From Anabaena cylindrica PCC 7122 (lineage in GTDB: Bacteria > Cyanobacteriota > Cyanobacteriia > Cyanobacteriales > Nostocaceae): 64,000 nucleotides of DNA. The DNA lies in the NCBI RefSeq assembly GCF_000317695.1, contig NC_019771.1, forward strand, positions 496,001 through 560,000, written 5' to 3'. The notes under the pieces are model-generated. The model did not search any database and had not been told where the DNA came from. It was given only the letters and a program-made list of their open reading frames with translations. This document shows, one piece after another, positions 43,169 through 52,029 of the stretch (its first letter is position 1; each line of letters starts with the position of its first letter). Both the position numbers and the translations under genes were made by a program.

Positions 43169-44419
43169 ATGAATACAAATTGCCCCTCCCAAGCAATGCA
43201 GACTAGTTTTCATACAGCACTCGGTGCTATGAGCGCATTTACAGAACTTTTTCAAGAACCACAAAATTTAACTAATTACCTAAACCAAATCCAACAAACG
43301 CCAGATCAACTACTCCAAGATTTAGCTGCTAAAGGCAAAAATATGGAGGAAGACATGGCAAGTTTCGTCAAATCTCATTGTTGTGGATGCAAGCCAAAAT
43401 TTTCCTATCCCCAGTATGTTGAACAAGCAGATGGCCAGGCTTTCAATCAACCCTATGAAATTAAAGGGACGACAATGTATGGCTTTGCGATTGAAGCTTC
43501 AATGTCAAAGCTTCAGGATGTGTGTGACAAATATCTCAATCATCCCAGCAATGGGGAGATTGAATATCGTCCAGTTATGTCTCACGTCATTCTGACTATC
43601 AACAATTTAGACACTTTAAGATCCGTTAATCCTCCCGATTATGACAAAGGAACAGTCCAAGAACAGGAAGTTGTTTTTTGGATGTTAACAGTGGTTGGAA
43701 AAAAAGTCGGGCCTGTATTTGTCGCTGAACGTCTGGCTTGGTTCATACCCTACATCTATGTCAATAATGCCACTCCTCTAGTATCAGGAAGGGAAGTGTA
43801 CGGCTTCTTCAAACAATTTGGGACGGTGCAGATGCCCAAAATTGATCAACCACCAGATTTATTTACTTTAGACACCTTGGTATTTAAGGAGTTTACCCCA
43901 GAAACCAAGGCGATAGAGGCTCGTTTGTTGGAAGTCCGACGCGTCTGGCAAGGAGAGAAACACCCCTCAGTCAAGACTTGGGGGAATTTTGAAGAAGGAA
44001 TTAGTGCGATCTCTAATTTACTATTTGACAAAAACAATGAAATACTTATTCCCGGCTTAGGATTACCATTCAATCTCCTTAACTACCTGATTGAAAAAGT
44101 TGTCCCACTGGTTAACCTCAAACAATTCCGCGATGCCGAAGATAGTCGAAAAGCTTGTTATCAAGCCCTCATTGAATCCCCCATGCAATTACAAACTTTT
44201 CATGGCGGAGAACTTCTTGGATTCGATGATTTCGGTGATAAATTTGAGTTGACAATCAATAAATTCGCCAGCCAACCCATAGTTCAAGAGTTGGGCTTAT
44301 ATACAGGATATTCCCCAGGCAGTGAATCCATACAAATCCCTATAAAACTAGCTTTTTTACTTAATTTCGATTTTACTTTTCAAAACGGCACTACCGTGTG
44401 GCAAGCACAACAAAAATAA
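43169..44419 (+). CDS. Acetoacetate decarboxylase-like protein (copy 1)
   Basis: 416 residues. The C-terminal 330 residues resemble the ADC superfamily: VSGREVYGFFKQFG corresponds to the ADC segment that carries the Schiff-base lysine (usual form GRE-x-x-G-x-PK), followed by FTLDTLVFKEF and a C-terminal beta-rich half. The first 75 residues are a helical extension with HCCGCK. Known ADC-like enzymes catalyse decarboxylation, aldol or hydration reactions, or have lost activity. The paralog at 46984 is recognisably similar over its whole length. It begins a two-gene plus-strand unit with the FAD oxidoreductase 160 bases downstream, suggesting a joint pathway. Confidence 0.75.
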   Translation: MNTNCPSQAMQTSFHTALGAMSAFTELFQEPQNLTNYLNQIQQTPDQLLQDLAAKGKNMEEDMASFVKSHCCGCKPKFSYPQYVEQADGQAFNQPYEIKGTTMYGFAIEASMSKLQDVCDKYLNHPSNGEIEYRPVMSHVILTINNLDTLRSVNPPDYDKGTVQEQEVVFWMLTVVGKKVGPVFVAERLAWFIPYIYVNNATPLVSGREVYGFFKQFGTVQMPKIDQPPDLFTLDTLVFKEFTPETKAIEARLLEVRRVWQGEKHPSVKTWGNFEEGISAISNLLFDKNNEILIPGLGLPFNLLNYLIEKVVPLVNLKQFRDAEDSRKACYQALIESPMQLQTFHGGELLGFDDFGDKFELTINKFASQPIVQELGLYTGYSPGSESIQIPIKLAFLLNFDFTFQNGTTVWQAQQK

Positions 44420-44445
44420 TTCGTAATTCGTAATTCGTAATTCGT
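44418..44445. repeat. STRR array starting at a stop codon
   Basis: Four AATTCGT heptamers, the first overlapping the TAA stop of the upstream gene. A MITE-like CCCCTCCACGAAAGAGCGGG stretch follows at about 44471-44505. Confidence 0.85.
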
Positions 44446-44578
44446 AGTAAAAACCCTCAATAAATCCAGTCCCCCTCCACGAAAGAGCGGGGAGGGGCTA
44501 GGGGTGGGGTTCTTCGGCACTCTCCATGAATGGAATTAATTGGCATACGCATATCTATTCAAATCAGGAAAAATCATC

Positions 44579-46879
44579 ATGTCAGAAACATATAAACCGA
44601 AAAAGATTACCATCTTAGGCGGAGGAATAGCATCCTTAACCACAGCCTATGAATTAACCAGCCAACCAGGATGGAATAACCTCTATGAGATTACTATTTA
44701 TCAAACAGGTTGGCGTTTAGGTGGAAAGTGTGCCAGTGGTCGTAATCTCAAGCCCCATAAACCTGATCATGAACCTGATTACCGTATTGAAGAGCATGGA
44801 TTACACATCTTTTTTGGATTCTATGAAAATGCCTTTAGTCTGCTCAATCAATGTTATGAAGAATTAGGGGGAAACGGCCCTTTCAGTACTATAGAAGATG
44901 CCTTCAAACCTCACAGCCTGATTGTGTTAGAAGAATACATCAATCAGCAATGGATAGACTTACCCTTTGACTTTCCTACAAATTCCCTACTTCCCTGGGA
45001 AGGTGGTGGTAAATCTTCGATTTGGCAACACATTTGCACAACTATTAAATTTGTTCTTCAGACTTATACAGAAATCAATGATAGACAATCGCAATCTAAA
45101 AACTGTTTAGAAACGCTGAATCAACAAATATCCCTTGGCAAAGAAATTATTGAATTCCTATTAGAAGAGAGTCTCATTCAAGTTCCTAGCCAGTTAATAC
45201 AACTCTTGCTACAAGAACCTAGCCATTGGGGAGAATGGTTAGAAAATATCAACAATAATTTGGGGAAAGCTGTCAAAGATCTTGATTTTAATTCAGAAGG
45301 AATGTTTCTGAATCTTGCTTATAATTTTGCTCAATTTTTACCTCAGAATACCAAAACTCACAAACGAGAACAGCATCAATTTATTCTAAAATTGATCAAT
45401 CGCTTTACGGAGCATTTTAGTAATTATTTGGATACTGATGAAGAAAATTTTGAAATTCAGTGGCGGTTAACTCTGATTGATTTAGCACTAGCTAACATTC
45501 AGGGTTTATTTGTTGATGGAGTTCTTAATTATCGTTGTTTAGACCACCTAGATGAATATAACTATAAAGACTGGTTGAGGAAACATGGAGCGCGGGAATC
45601 AAGTGTTAATTCAGCATTTGTCCGAGTTTTGTATGATCTCGTTTATGGCTTTCCAGAAGGGAACACTAACAACCCTCAATTAGCCGCAGGAACAGCTATT
45701 CGTATCCTCATGACCATCTTGTTTCAGTACAACGGGGCAATCATGTGGAAGATGCAAGCCGGCATGGGTGATACGGTGATCACTCCCCTCTATGAAGTCC
45801 TCAAACGTCGGGGTGTGAAATTTAAATTCTTCCATGTCGTCAAAGAGTTGCACCTTGATGAAGATCAGGAATCTATAGCAGAAATTGCGATCGCACGTCA
45901 GGTTAATTTAAAACATCCACAGCAGGAATATCAACCTCTCATCCCCGTCAAAGACCTACTTTGTTGGCCTAGTGAGCCTCTTTACGATCAGATTGTAGAC
46001 GAAGAAGCCAAAAAGCTCCAAGACAAAGAAATTAACCTAGAGTCATATTGGACACCTTGGCAAGATGTAGAAACATTTAAACTCACCAAAGGTAAAGACT
46101 TTGATATCGTACTCCTTGGTATTGCCATAGCGGCTTTACCTTCTATCTGTCAAGAAATACTCCAGGCTGAGAAAAATCCTGCTCATCAAAAATGGCACAA
46201 TATGTTGAATAGAGTCAAAACAGTCACCACTCAAGGTGGACAGCTATGGCTCAAGTCAACCTTGCCACAACTAGGGTGGAAAATGTCTAGCCCCGTTCTT
46301 GGTGCTTATGTTGAGCCTATTGATGTCTATGCGGATATGAGTGATTTATTACCACGAGAAAACTGGCCTTCGGAACATTATCCCTATAACACTGCCTATT
46401 TTACTGGCGTGATTGCAGATCCAGGAATTCCCCCTAGCAGTGAGTATAGTTTCCCTGCCCAAGAACAGATCAAAGGCGACGAAAAAGCCGTAAATTTCCT
46501 CACCAATCACATTGGACATCTTTGGCCTAATGCAACCCTCCCTAACAATCCTCAAGGATTAAACTGGGATTTGCTGATAGATTACCAAAACCGTCAAGGT
46601 GTAGAACGGTTTAAAGCTCAATATTGGCGAATTAACATCAATCCTACAGAGCGTTATGTGCTTTCTGTTCCTCAAAGTACTAAGTATCGCCTCAAAACAG
46701 ATGAATCTGGATTCGATAATCTTTACCTAGCAGGTGATTGGATCAATAACGGTTACAATGCGGGGTGTGTAGAAGCTACCGTCATGTCAGGAATGCAAGC
46801 AACGCGAGCCATTTTACAGCAATGCTTTCAAATCAAATATACAAAGAAAATTATTGGTGAGTGGGATAACTGGATTTAG
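44579..46879 (+). CDS. Large FAD/NAD(P)-binding oxidoreductase (copy 1)
   Basis: 766 residues from ATG 44579, with AGGA 10 bases upstream; a TTG at 44540 is less likely. N-terminal Rossmann motif ITILGGGIASLTTAYEL, followed by the GWRLGGKCASGRN and EEHGLHIFFGFYENAF blocks typical of the phytoene-desaturase/amine-oxidase clan. The C-terminal FAD contact is NLYLAGDWINNGYNAGCVEA. It is longer than carotene desaturases (about 500 residues), with a helical middle insert (about 150-330). No signal peptide. Role: oxidation or desaturation of a lipid or isoprenoid is inferred from the clan and from the squalene-synthase-like neighbour. Confidence 0.8.
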   Translation: MSETYKPKKITILGGGIASLTTAYELTSQPGWNNLYEITIYQTGWRLGGKCASGRNLKPHKPDHEPDYRIEEHGLHIFFGFYENAFSLLNQCYEELGGNGPFSTIEDAFKPHSLIVLEEYINQQWIDLPFDFPTNSLLPWEGGGKSSIWQHICTTIKFVLQTYTEINDRQSQSKNCLETLNQQISLGKEIIEFLLEESLIQVPSQLIQLLLQEPSHWGEWLENINNNLGKAVKDLDFNSEGMFLNLAYNFAQFLPQNTKTHKREQHQFILKLINRFTEHFSNYLDTDEENFEIQWRLTLIDLALANIQGLFVDGVLNYRCLDHLDEYNYKDWLRKHGARESSVNSAFVRVLYDLVYGFPEGNTNNPQLAAGTAIRILMTILFQYNGAIMWKMQAGMGDTVITPLYEVLKRRGVKFKFFHVVKELHLDEDQESIAEIAIARQVNLKHPQQEYQPLIPVKDLLCWPSEPLYDQIVDEEAKKLQDKEINLESYWTPWQDVETFKLTKGKDFDIVLLGIAIAALPSICQEILQAEKNPAHQKWHNMLNRVKTVTTQGGQLWLKSTLPQLGWKMSSPVLGAYVEPIDVYADMSDLLPRENWPSEHYPYNTAYFTGVIADPGIPPSSEYSFPAQEQIKGDEKAVNFLTNHIGHLWPNATLPNNPQGLNWDLLIDYQNRQGVERFKAQYWRININPTERYVLSVPQSTKYRLKTDESGFDNLYLAGDWINNGYNAGCVEATVMSGMQATRAILQQCFQIKYTKKIIGEWDNWI

Positions 46880-46983
46880 TTTAAGAAGGCAGAAGGCAAA
46901 AAATGAATGTAGGAGTAATTCATAAAATTGCCCCTGCATAAATAAAGCACAGCCTGACTTAGATAATTCGGATTAAACTCAGT

Positions 46984-48231
46984 TTATTGAGATTTCCAAA
47001 TTACAGTCCCATTCTCAATGGTGAAATCGAAGTTCAGCCAGTAAGCCATCTTTACTGGCACACTGACTATTCCTGTTTGAGAATGAATCCCTTGTAATCC
47101 AAGTTCCTCAACAATAGGATGGCTATCTGCATTATAAATTTTCACCTCGAACTTATTTCCCACATCACCTGAACTAAGAATTTTTCCGCCATGATATTTA
47201 GACATTTTCATTAAAACTTCAATGATTGCTTGATAACAAGCACGACTAGAATCTTCTACATCACGGAACTGTTTCAGACAGACACTGGTAATTGATTGAT
47301 AAGTCAGTGATTCAATAATACTCAATGGCAAAGACCAACTCCAACCTGGTATTTCTAGATTTCCTTGGTTTTGGAAAATTAATTTTCTCAATTCTGGCAT
47401 TAGCTCATTGAGATTACTTAGTGTTTGACTAGCCCCATTTTTTTCTCCTTTATCTACTTGTAATACTTCCAATAGTCGTCTTTTTTCTGCTCTTGTTTGT
47501 GGACTGAAATCTTTCCATACTAATGTATCTACAGTAAATAATTCTGGCTCCTGTTCAGGATGAGGAATTTGAAAATTGCCAATTTCCTTACAAATTCCAT
47601 AAATTTCACGACCTGCAACTAAGATAGGTGAATCATTGACAATAATATAAGGCATATAACAAACAAGGCGCTCTCCAGTAAAGTCTTTCCCTACTTGTTT
47701 TCCAGCCACAGCTATGACCCAAAAGATTACTTCTTCTTCTAAACAGTAACCTTTTTCACTATCAGGTTTTTCCCTGGAAGCTACTGAATCCATAGTCGCA
47801 AATGTCAGTAAAACATAATGTGTCGCTGGACGATATTGGATTTCCCCTCCAGCAGGTTCGTTAAAGTTCTTGTCGCACAGTTGCTGTAATTTTGCTAAAG
47901 AACCTTCCAATAAAAACCCATAAATACTAGTATTTATGAAGTTAAAAGGTTGGCTCAAACATTGCTCATTCGGACGGGGAATATATTTAGGATAAGTTGT
48001 GGAATTATTAGCAACAGGAAAAAATTGTTTGACAAAGTTGTTAATTTCATCTTCAGTTTTTTCACCCTTAAGAGCTAATTCTTGAATTATTTGTTCTACA
48101 GATTGCGGAGGTCTATTTAAGTTTTCTTCCCATTTTTGGGGATTGCCAAGTACTTCAAATACTGAATTGGCTGCTCCCATAGCGATATGAAAACCAGTTT
48201 GCAACAATTGCTGATAGTTATTTATATTCAT
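46984..48231 (-). CDS. Acetoacetate decarboxylase-like protein (copy 2)
   Basis: 415 residues, a paralog of the gene at 43169. Shared landmarks include FHIAMGA near the N-terminus, YGFLLEGSLAKLQQLCDK, VAGREIYGICKEIGNFQIP with the candidate lysine, FTVDTLVWKDFSP and CLKQFRDVEDSSRACYQA. It ends the minus-strand unit squalene-synthase-like, FAD oxidoreductase, ADC-like; the gap to the FAD gene is only 9 bases, so the two are co-translated in all likelihood. It faces copy 1 of the FAD gene tail to tail. Confidence 0.75.
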   Translation of the reverse strand: MNINNYQQLLQTGFHIAMGAANSVFEVLGNPQKWEENLNRPPQSVEQIIQELALKGEKTEDEINNFVKQFFPVANNSTTYPKYIPRPNEQCLSQPFNFINTSIYGFLLEGSLAKLQQLCDKNFNEPAGGEIQYRPATHYVLLTFATMDSVASREKPDSEKGYCLEEEVIFWVIAVAGKQVGKDFTGERLVCYMPYIIVNDSPILVAGREIYGICKEIGNFQIPHPEQEPELFTVDTLVWKDFSPQTRAEKRRLLEVLQVDKGEKNGASQTLSNLNELMPELRKLIFQNQGNLEIPGWSWSLPLSIIESLTYQSITSVCLKQFRDVEDSSRACYQAIIEVLMKMSKYHGGKILSSGDVGNKFEVKIYNADSHPIVEELGLQGIHSQTGIVSVPVKMAYWLNFDFTIENGTVIWKSQ

Positions 48232-48240
48232 TGATAACTC

Positions 48241-50385
48241 CTAAATATCTGATTCGCCCGCTATTTTTTGTGGATAACCCGAAATTGCTCTAGATGCCAG
48301 CATTCCAGAGGTGACTGTTGCTTCAATACTCCCAATATTAATACCATTACGAGTCCAATCACCAGCTAAATAAAGATTTTCAAAACCTGATTGATCTGGT
48401 TTTAAACGATATTGAGTAGTTCCTTTGAGCGATAAAACATAACGTTCTGACGGCTCAATATTTGCCCGCCAAAATTGAGAATCAAATCGTTCTAGGCCAT
48501 TACCTTCCTTGGGATCTAAAAGTAGATTCCAGTCAATTTCTTGGGAATTTTGAACTGAAGTAATTTTTGGCCACAAGATAGGAATATTTTCCTTAAACCA
48601 GTTAATTGCTTCCTCTTTAACTCGATTCATTTCTTTATCTGGAAACTCATGGTCTGCAAAGTGGGTAATTTTTTCAGTATCTGCTAATGGCCCACAAAAA
48701 TAAGCGATACTACCCGGAAAATGCTCTGAATGCCAGCTTTCTTGGATATTGAGGTGACTCATATCAGCCCAAGTATTAAAAGGATGTGCATAAGCATCGA
48801 CTACAGGACTAGGCATTATCCAACCTAAATTCTTTAAATCTGGCTTTAACCAAATTTGAAGTGCTTGAGTTTGTACAGTCTTAACTTTTTCTACCATCTC
48901 CTGCCATTCTTGACGAGCTTGGATTAGTTCTGGGCAGATATGTTTTAATGCTCCTAGGGAAATACCTAGTACTACTAAATCAAAATCTTCTCCCGCACTG
49001 AGGGTGATTTCCTCAACGTCCGTCCAATGTGTCCAGGCAGATTCTAGATTAATGTTCTTGGCTTTGAGTTCTTCCCCTTCTACTATTTGGTCGTAAAGAG
49101 GAGTGCTAGGCCAGCAGGGTAAATCTTTAACGCTAATAAGAGGGTTGTATACATCATTTTGCAGTGTGACTTGGCGACTAATCTGAATTTTAGCGATCGC
49201 ATTCTGATTCTCGTCAAGCTCTAAATTTTTGACGCGATGGAAAAATTTAAATTTCACCCCGCGCTGTTTGAGAACTTCGTAAAGTGGGGCAAAAATTGTA
49301 TCCCCCATTCCCGCTTGCATTTTCCAAAAAAATGCACCTTTGTAGGAAAGTTGCATACGAAGAGAGAACCGCAATCCGATTCCTGCGGCTAAATTTGGGC
49401 GTTCTACGTTACCATTCTCGTAACCAAAAACCAGATCATAAAGACCCCGAACTAATGGCGAATTGATACTGTGTTTAGTAGCACCATGTTTGGCTAACCA
49501 CTCTTGAATATCATAGTTATCAATTACATCTAAACCATTAAATAAAAGACCATCAATAATTACACCACGCACTATTGTGTAAGCCAAATCTACAATTATC
49601 CAAAGCCGACGAAATTTGTGGTGTGTCTCTATTATTTCTTCAAAACTCTCAAAAAGCCAATTTTTAAACTTTTCTAGCAACCAAAGTAGAGCTTGGTGTT
49701 GTACTGCTTGGTGCTGAGAAGGCTCTTGAGGTATTTTCTGAACTAGCTTCTGGGCAATATACAGGAAGGAAATTTCACTAGGTAAAATGCGAGTATCCCA
49801 CTCAATTTCCATCTCTTTTAATAAAGATGTTAACCAGGTTGGAATTTCGTTTATTTGAGGACATGGTTCTTCATCATTCACCAAAGTATTGAGTGAATAA
49901 GATGAACTTTGGAATTGATTGACCATAAACTCTATGAGCAAACACATATGTCCCCAAATAGAAGGTACTTCGTTTCCTTCCCCAGGCAATGAATCATTGA
50001 CTGGAAAATCAAATGGCCAGGGAATCCACTGTTTATTAATATATTCTGGGACAACTATGAAGTTGTGTGGTTTAAAAGCATCTTGCCATGTGGCCAGTGG
50101 CATTTTAGGACTTCGCCCTAATTCTTCATAGCATTGACGCATAACTTTAAATGTATTTTCGTAAGATCCCATGAAGATGTGTAAGCCATGTTCTTCAATT
50201 CGATTTTGGGCATTTATATTGCGTCCACTTGCCCCTTTTCCACCCAGCCGCCATCCCATTTGATAAAGGGTAATATCATATTTTTCTTGCCAGTCTGGTT
50301 GATTTGTTAACTCAATTGCTGTAGTTAGGGAAGCCATACCACCTCCCAAAATAGCGATTTTTTTTTGATTTGGAATTTTTGACAT
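48241..50385 (-). CDS. Large FAD/NAD(P)-binding oxidoreductase (copy 2)
   Basis: 714 residues from ATG 50385, supported by AGGA upstream; the ORF extends to 50451 without a ribosome site. FAD motif IAILGGGMASLTTAIELT, then MGWRLGGKGASGRN, EEHGLHIFMGSYENTF, WKMQAGMGDTIFAPLYEVLK and C-terminal NLYLAGDWTRNGINIGSIEATV. A clear paralog of the plus-strand FAD gene, with a shorter middle insert. Squalene/phytoene synthase-like and ADC-like genes flank it on the same strand at 90 and 9 bases. Probably oxidises the product of the synthase. Confidence 0.8.
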   Translation of the reverse strand: MSKIPNQKKIAILGGGMASLTTAIELTNQPDWQEKYDITLYQMGWRLGGKGASGRNINAQNRIEEHGLHIFMGSYENTFKVMRQCYEELGRSPKMPLATWQDAFKPHNFIVVPEYINKQWIPWPFDFPVNDSLPGEGNEVPSIWGHMCLLIEFMVNQFQSSSYSLNTLVNDEEPCPQINEIPTWLTSLLKEMEIEWDTRILPSEISFLYIAQKLVQKIPQEPSQHQAVQHQALLWLLEKFKNWLFESFEEIIETHHKFRRLWIIVDLAYTIVRGVIIDGLLFNGLDVIDNYDIQEWLAKHGATKHSINSPLVRGLYDLVFGYENGNVERPNLAAGIGLRFSLRMQLSYKGAFFWKMQAGMGDTIFAPLYEVLKQRGVKFKFFHRVKNLELDENQNAIAKIQISRQVTLQNDVYNPLISVKDLPCWPSTPLYDQIVEGEELKAKNINLESAWTHWTDVEEITLSAGEDFDLVVLGISLGALKHICPELIQARQEWQEMVEKVKTVQTQALQIWLKPDLKNLGWIMPSPVVDAYAHPFNTWADMSHLNIQESWHSEHFPGSIAYFCGPLADTEKITHFADHEFPDKEMNRVKEEAINWFKENIPILWPKITSVQNSQEIDWNLLLDPKEGNGLERFDSQFWRANIEPSERYVLSLKGTTQYRLKPDQSGFENLYLAGDWTRNGINIGSIEATVTSGMLASRAISGYPQKIAGESDI

Positions 50386-50475
50386 TATTTTTCCTGCACC
50401 TAAAACTAAGGAAAGAATCAATTTTGTATTTCTCCGCAAACATATCTGCAATGCTATAAAGCCAAGTAGCTTTTT

Positions 50476-51531
50476 TTATGTAAAAGCTACTTCTACAAGA
50501 GTTTGTAATTTTTGGCTGTAGTCTAGTAGTGCATTGTTATCACGCACCATAAATTTGGCATCTTCCATGCACTTGGAGAAACAACTACGGGAGATTTTTA
50601 CACTATGTTCTGGTGTAAATAGTTTGTCGTGCTGTTCTGCTGCTGAGAGTAGTGTTTGATAGGCAGGAAGTAAGCACATTAAGCTGGCTAGTCGATAACC
50701 TACAGCTTCATATGGTATATCTATTACGTAGGAGACAGAATTATTGATCTCGGTCATGACATTGCCTAAAATCTTTTGCGTCCACTTTTTTGGTGCGCCT
50801 TTTAGCAATAATGGCAAGTTATCGGCTTCTTGTATCCATACGTCTGGCAAATAGCATATGCCATTCGCCAAATCTTCAGGAAAATCTTTAACTATGTTGG
50901 TTTTTTGCAGGGCTTGACCGCAGGTTTGACTATGTGATAATAGACCTTTGGCAGTATCTGTATTGAATTGGTAATGGTCTATAGCTAACTCTGTACCCAT
51001 GAGTCCAACAGTACCAGCGGCAAAGTAACAGTAGGAACTGTAATCATTTTCTTCAGCTAAGATCCGCACACCATTACGTGTAACCATCAGAGGTTTTTGT
51101 TGGTCATCTAATATTTTTTCTATACCCTCAACCATAGCCTCAGCCCAGCGGGCTATTATCTCTCTAACGCTATCTGGTACGAGTGCATAAATTTTCCATA
51201 ACATTAGTCCATGTTCTAAAGTCATTAATTCTTTTTGATCGGTATTGAGTCCCCACCAATCATCAAACGACCAATTTGACAAAATATCTGGAGCTACATT
51301 TGGTTCTTTCAAGAGTCGCTTAAACTCGTTAAAACGACATCGCTGCCATTCAAATGGTTTTTGGCAGTCTTCAATGTTATCAGCAACACGAAAAATCAAA
51401 TAAGCAATGGACATGAAAGCATCTAAAGGTTCTTCTAGGCAGGGAGTTACTAAAGCAAAAGAGCGAGAAACCTTATTCATGTATTCTTCTATATACTTTT
51501 TCTGCTCTTGTAAAAGATAAAACGTTAGCAT
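50476..51531 (-). CDS. Squalene/phytoene synthase-like prenyl synthase
   Basis: 351 residues from ATG 51531. Both Asp-rich motifs of head-to-head prenyl synthases can be read: RVADNIEDCQ (D-x3-D) and NIVKDFPEDLANGICYLP (D-x3-D), with KVSRSFALVTP and YSSYCYFAAGTVGLMGTELA. The family joins two farnesyl or geranylgeranyl diphosphates to squalene or phytoene. Similarity seems nearer to squalene synthases (SRSFAL, DFPED) than to CrtB, but no hopanoid cyclase is present. First gene of the minus-strand unit with the FAD and ADC-like genes. Confidence 0.83.
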   Translation of the reverse strand: MLTFYLLQEQKKYIEEYMNKVSRSFALVTPCLEEPLDAFMSIAYLIFRVADNIEDCQKPFEWQRCRFNEFKRLLKEPNVAPDILSNWSFDDWWGLNTDQKELMTLEHGLMLWKIYALVPDSVREIIARWAEAMVEGIEKILDDQQKPLMVTRNGVRILAEENDYSSYCYFAAGTVGLMGTELAIDHYQFNTDTAKGLLSHSQTCGQALQKTNIVKDFPEDLANGICYLPDVWIQEADNLPLLLKGAPKKWTQKILGNVMTEINNSVSYVIDIPYEAVGYRLASLMCLLPAYQTLLSAAEQHDKLFTPEHSVKISRSCFSKCMEDAKFMVRDNNALLDYSQKLQTLVEVAFT

Positions 51532-51629
51532 TATTACTCTCCATTCGGTAATCAAGAATAAATTTGATGAAATAACTGACTCATTATCCGAGCCGAGATT
51601 AAACCAAGAAGCTGATATGATGTTACCTT

Positions 51630-51746
51630 ACTTAGTACACATTAATAAAAAAGAGGTTCAGAGTTACTCTGAAGGATAAATTGTTATACTGAATTTCCAT
51701 AATTTTAATTTGCTACTCGCATCAATGACGATTGTACTTAGTACAC
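51630..51746. promoter_or_regulatory. Paired ACTTAGTACAC sites in a divergent promoter region
   Basis: The 11-mer ACTTAGTACAC occurs at 51630-51640 and again at 51736-51746, 106 bases apart (about ten helical turns). The second sits in GTAC-TTA-GTAC, a small inverted repeat. The gap 51532-52029 separates the prenyl synthase gene from the large kinase gene. Regulator unknown. Confidence 0.4.
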
Positions 51747-52029
51747 TACCTAACTTGATGTTGATTAAAATCGAGTAGATTACGTAGTTTTAGAGGTTGT
51801 TTGAAAAGAGTTTTTCTATATTCATGTTGAACGCAGCACAGCGGAGTGAAATATCTCTATAATATGTCTAAAACCTTAGATTCTTCTCTCTACTATGGCT
51901 GGTTAACGCCATACTGCGCCATCAGAATAACAAAATGATACCTGCTCTGACTATTCTGTGCAGCCTTACATAAAATTGGTATAAGTCGTTCGGAAGTATT
52001 GAACAATTTCCAGAGTGTGATGATAAGCC

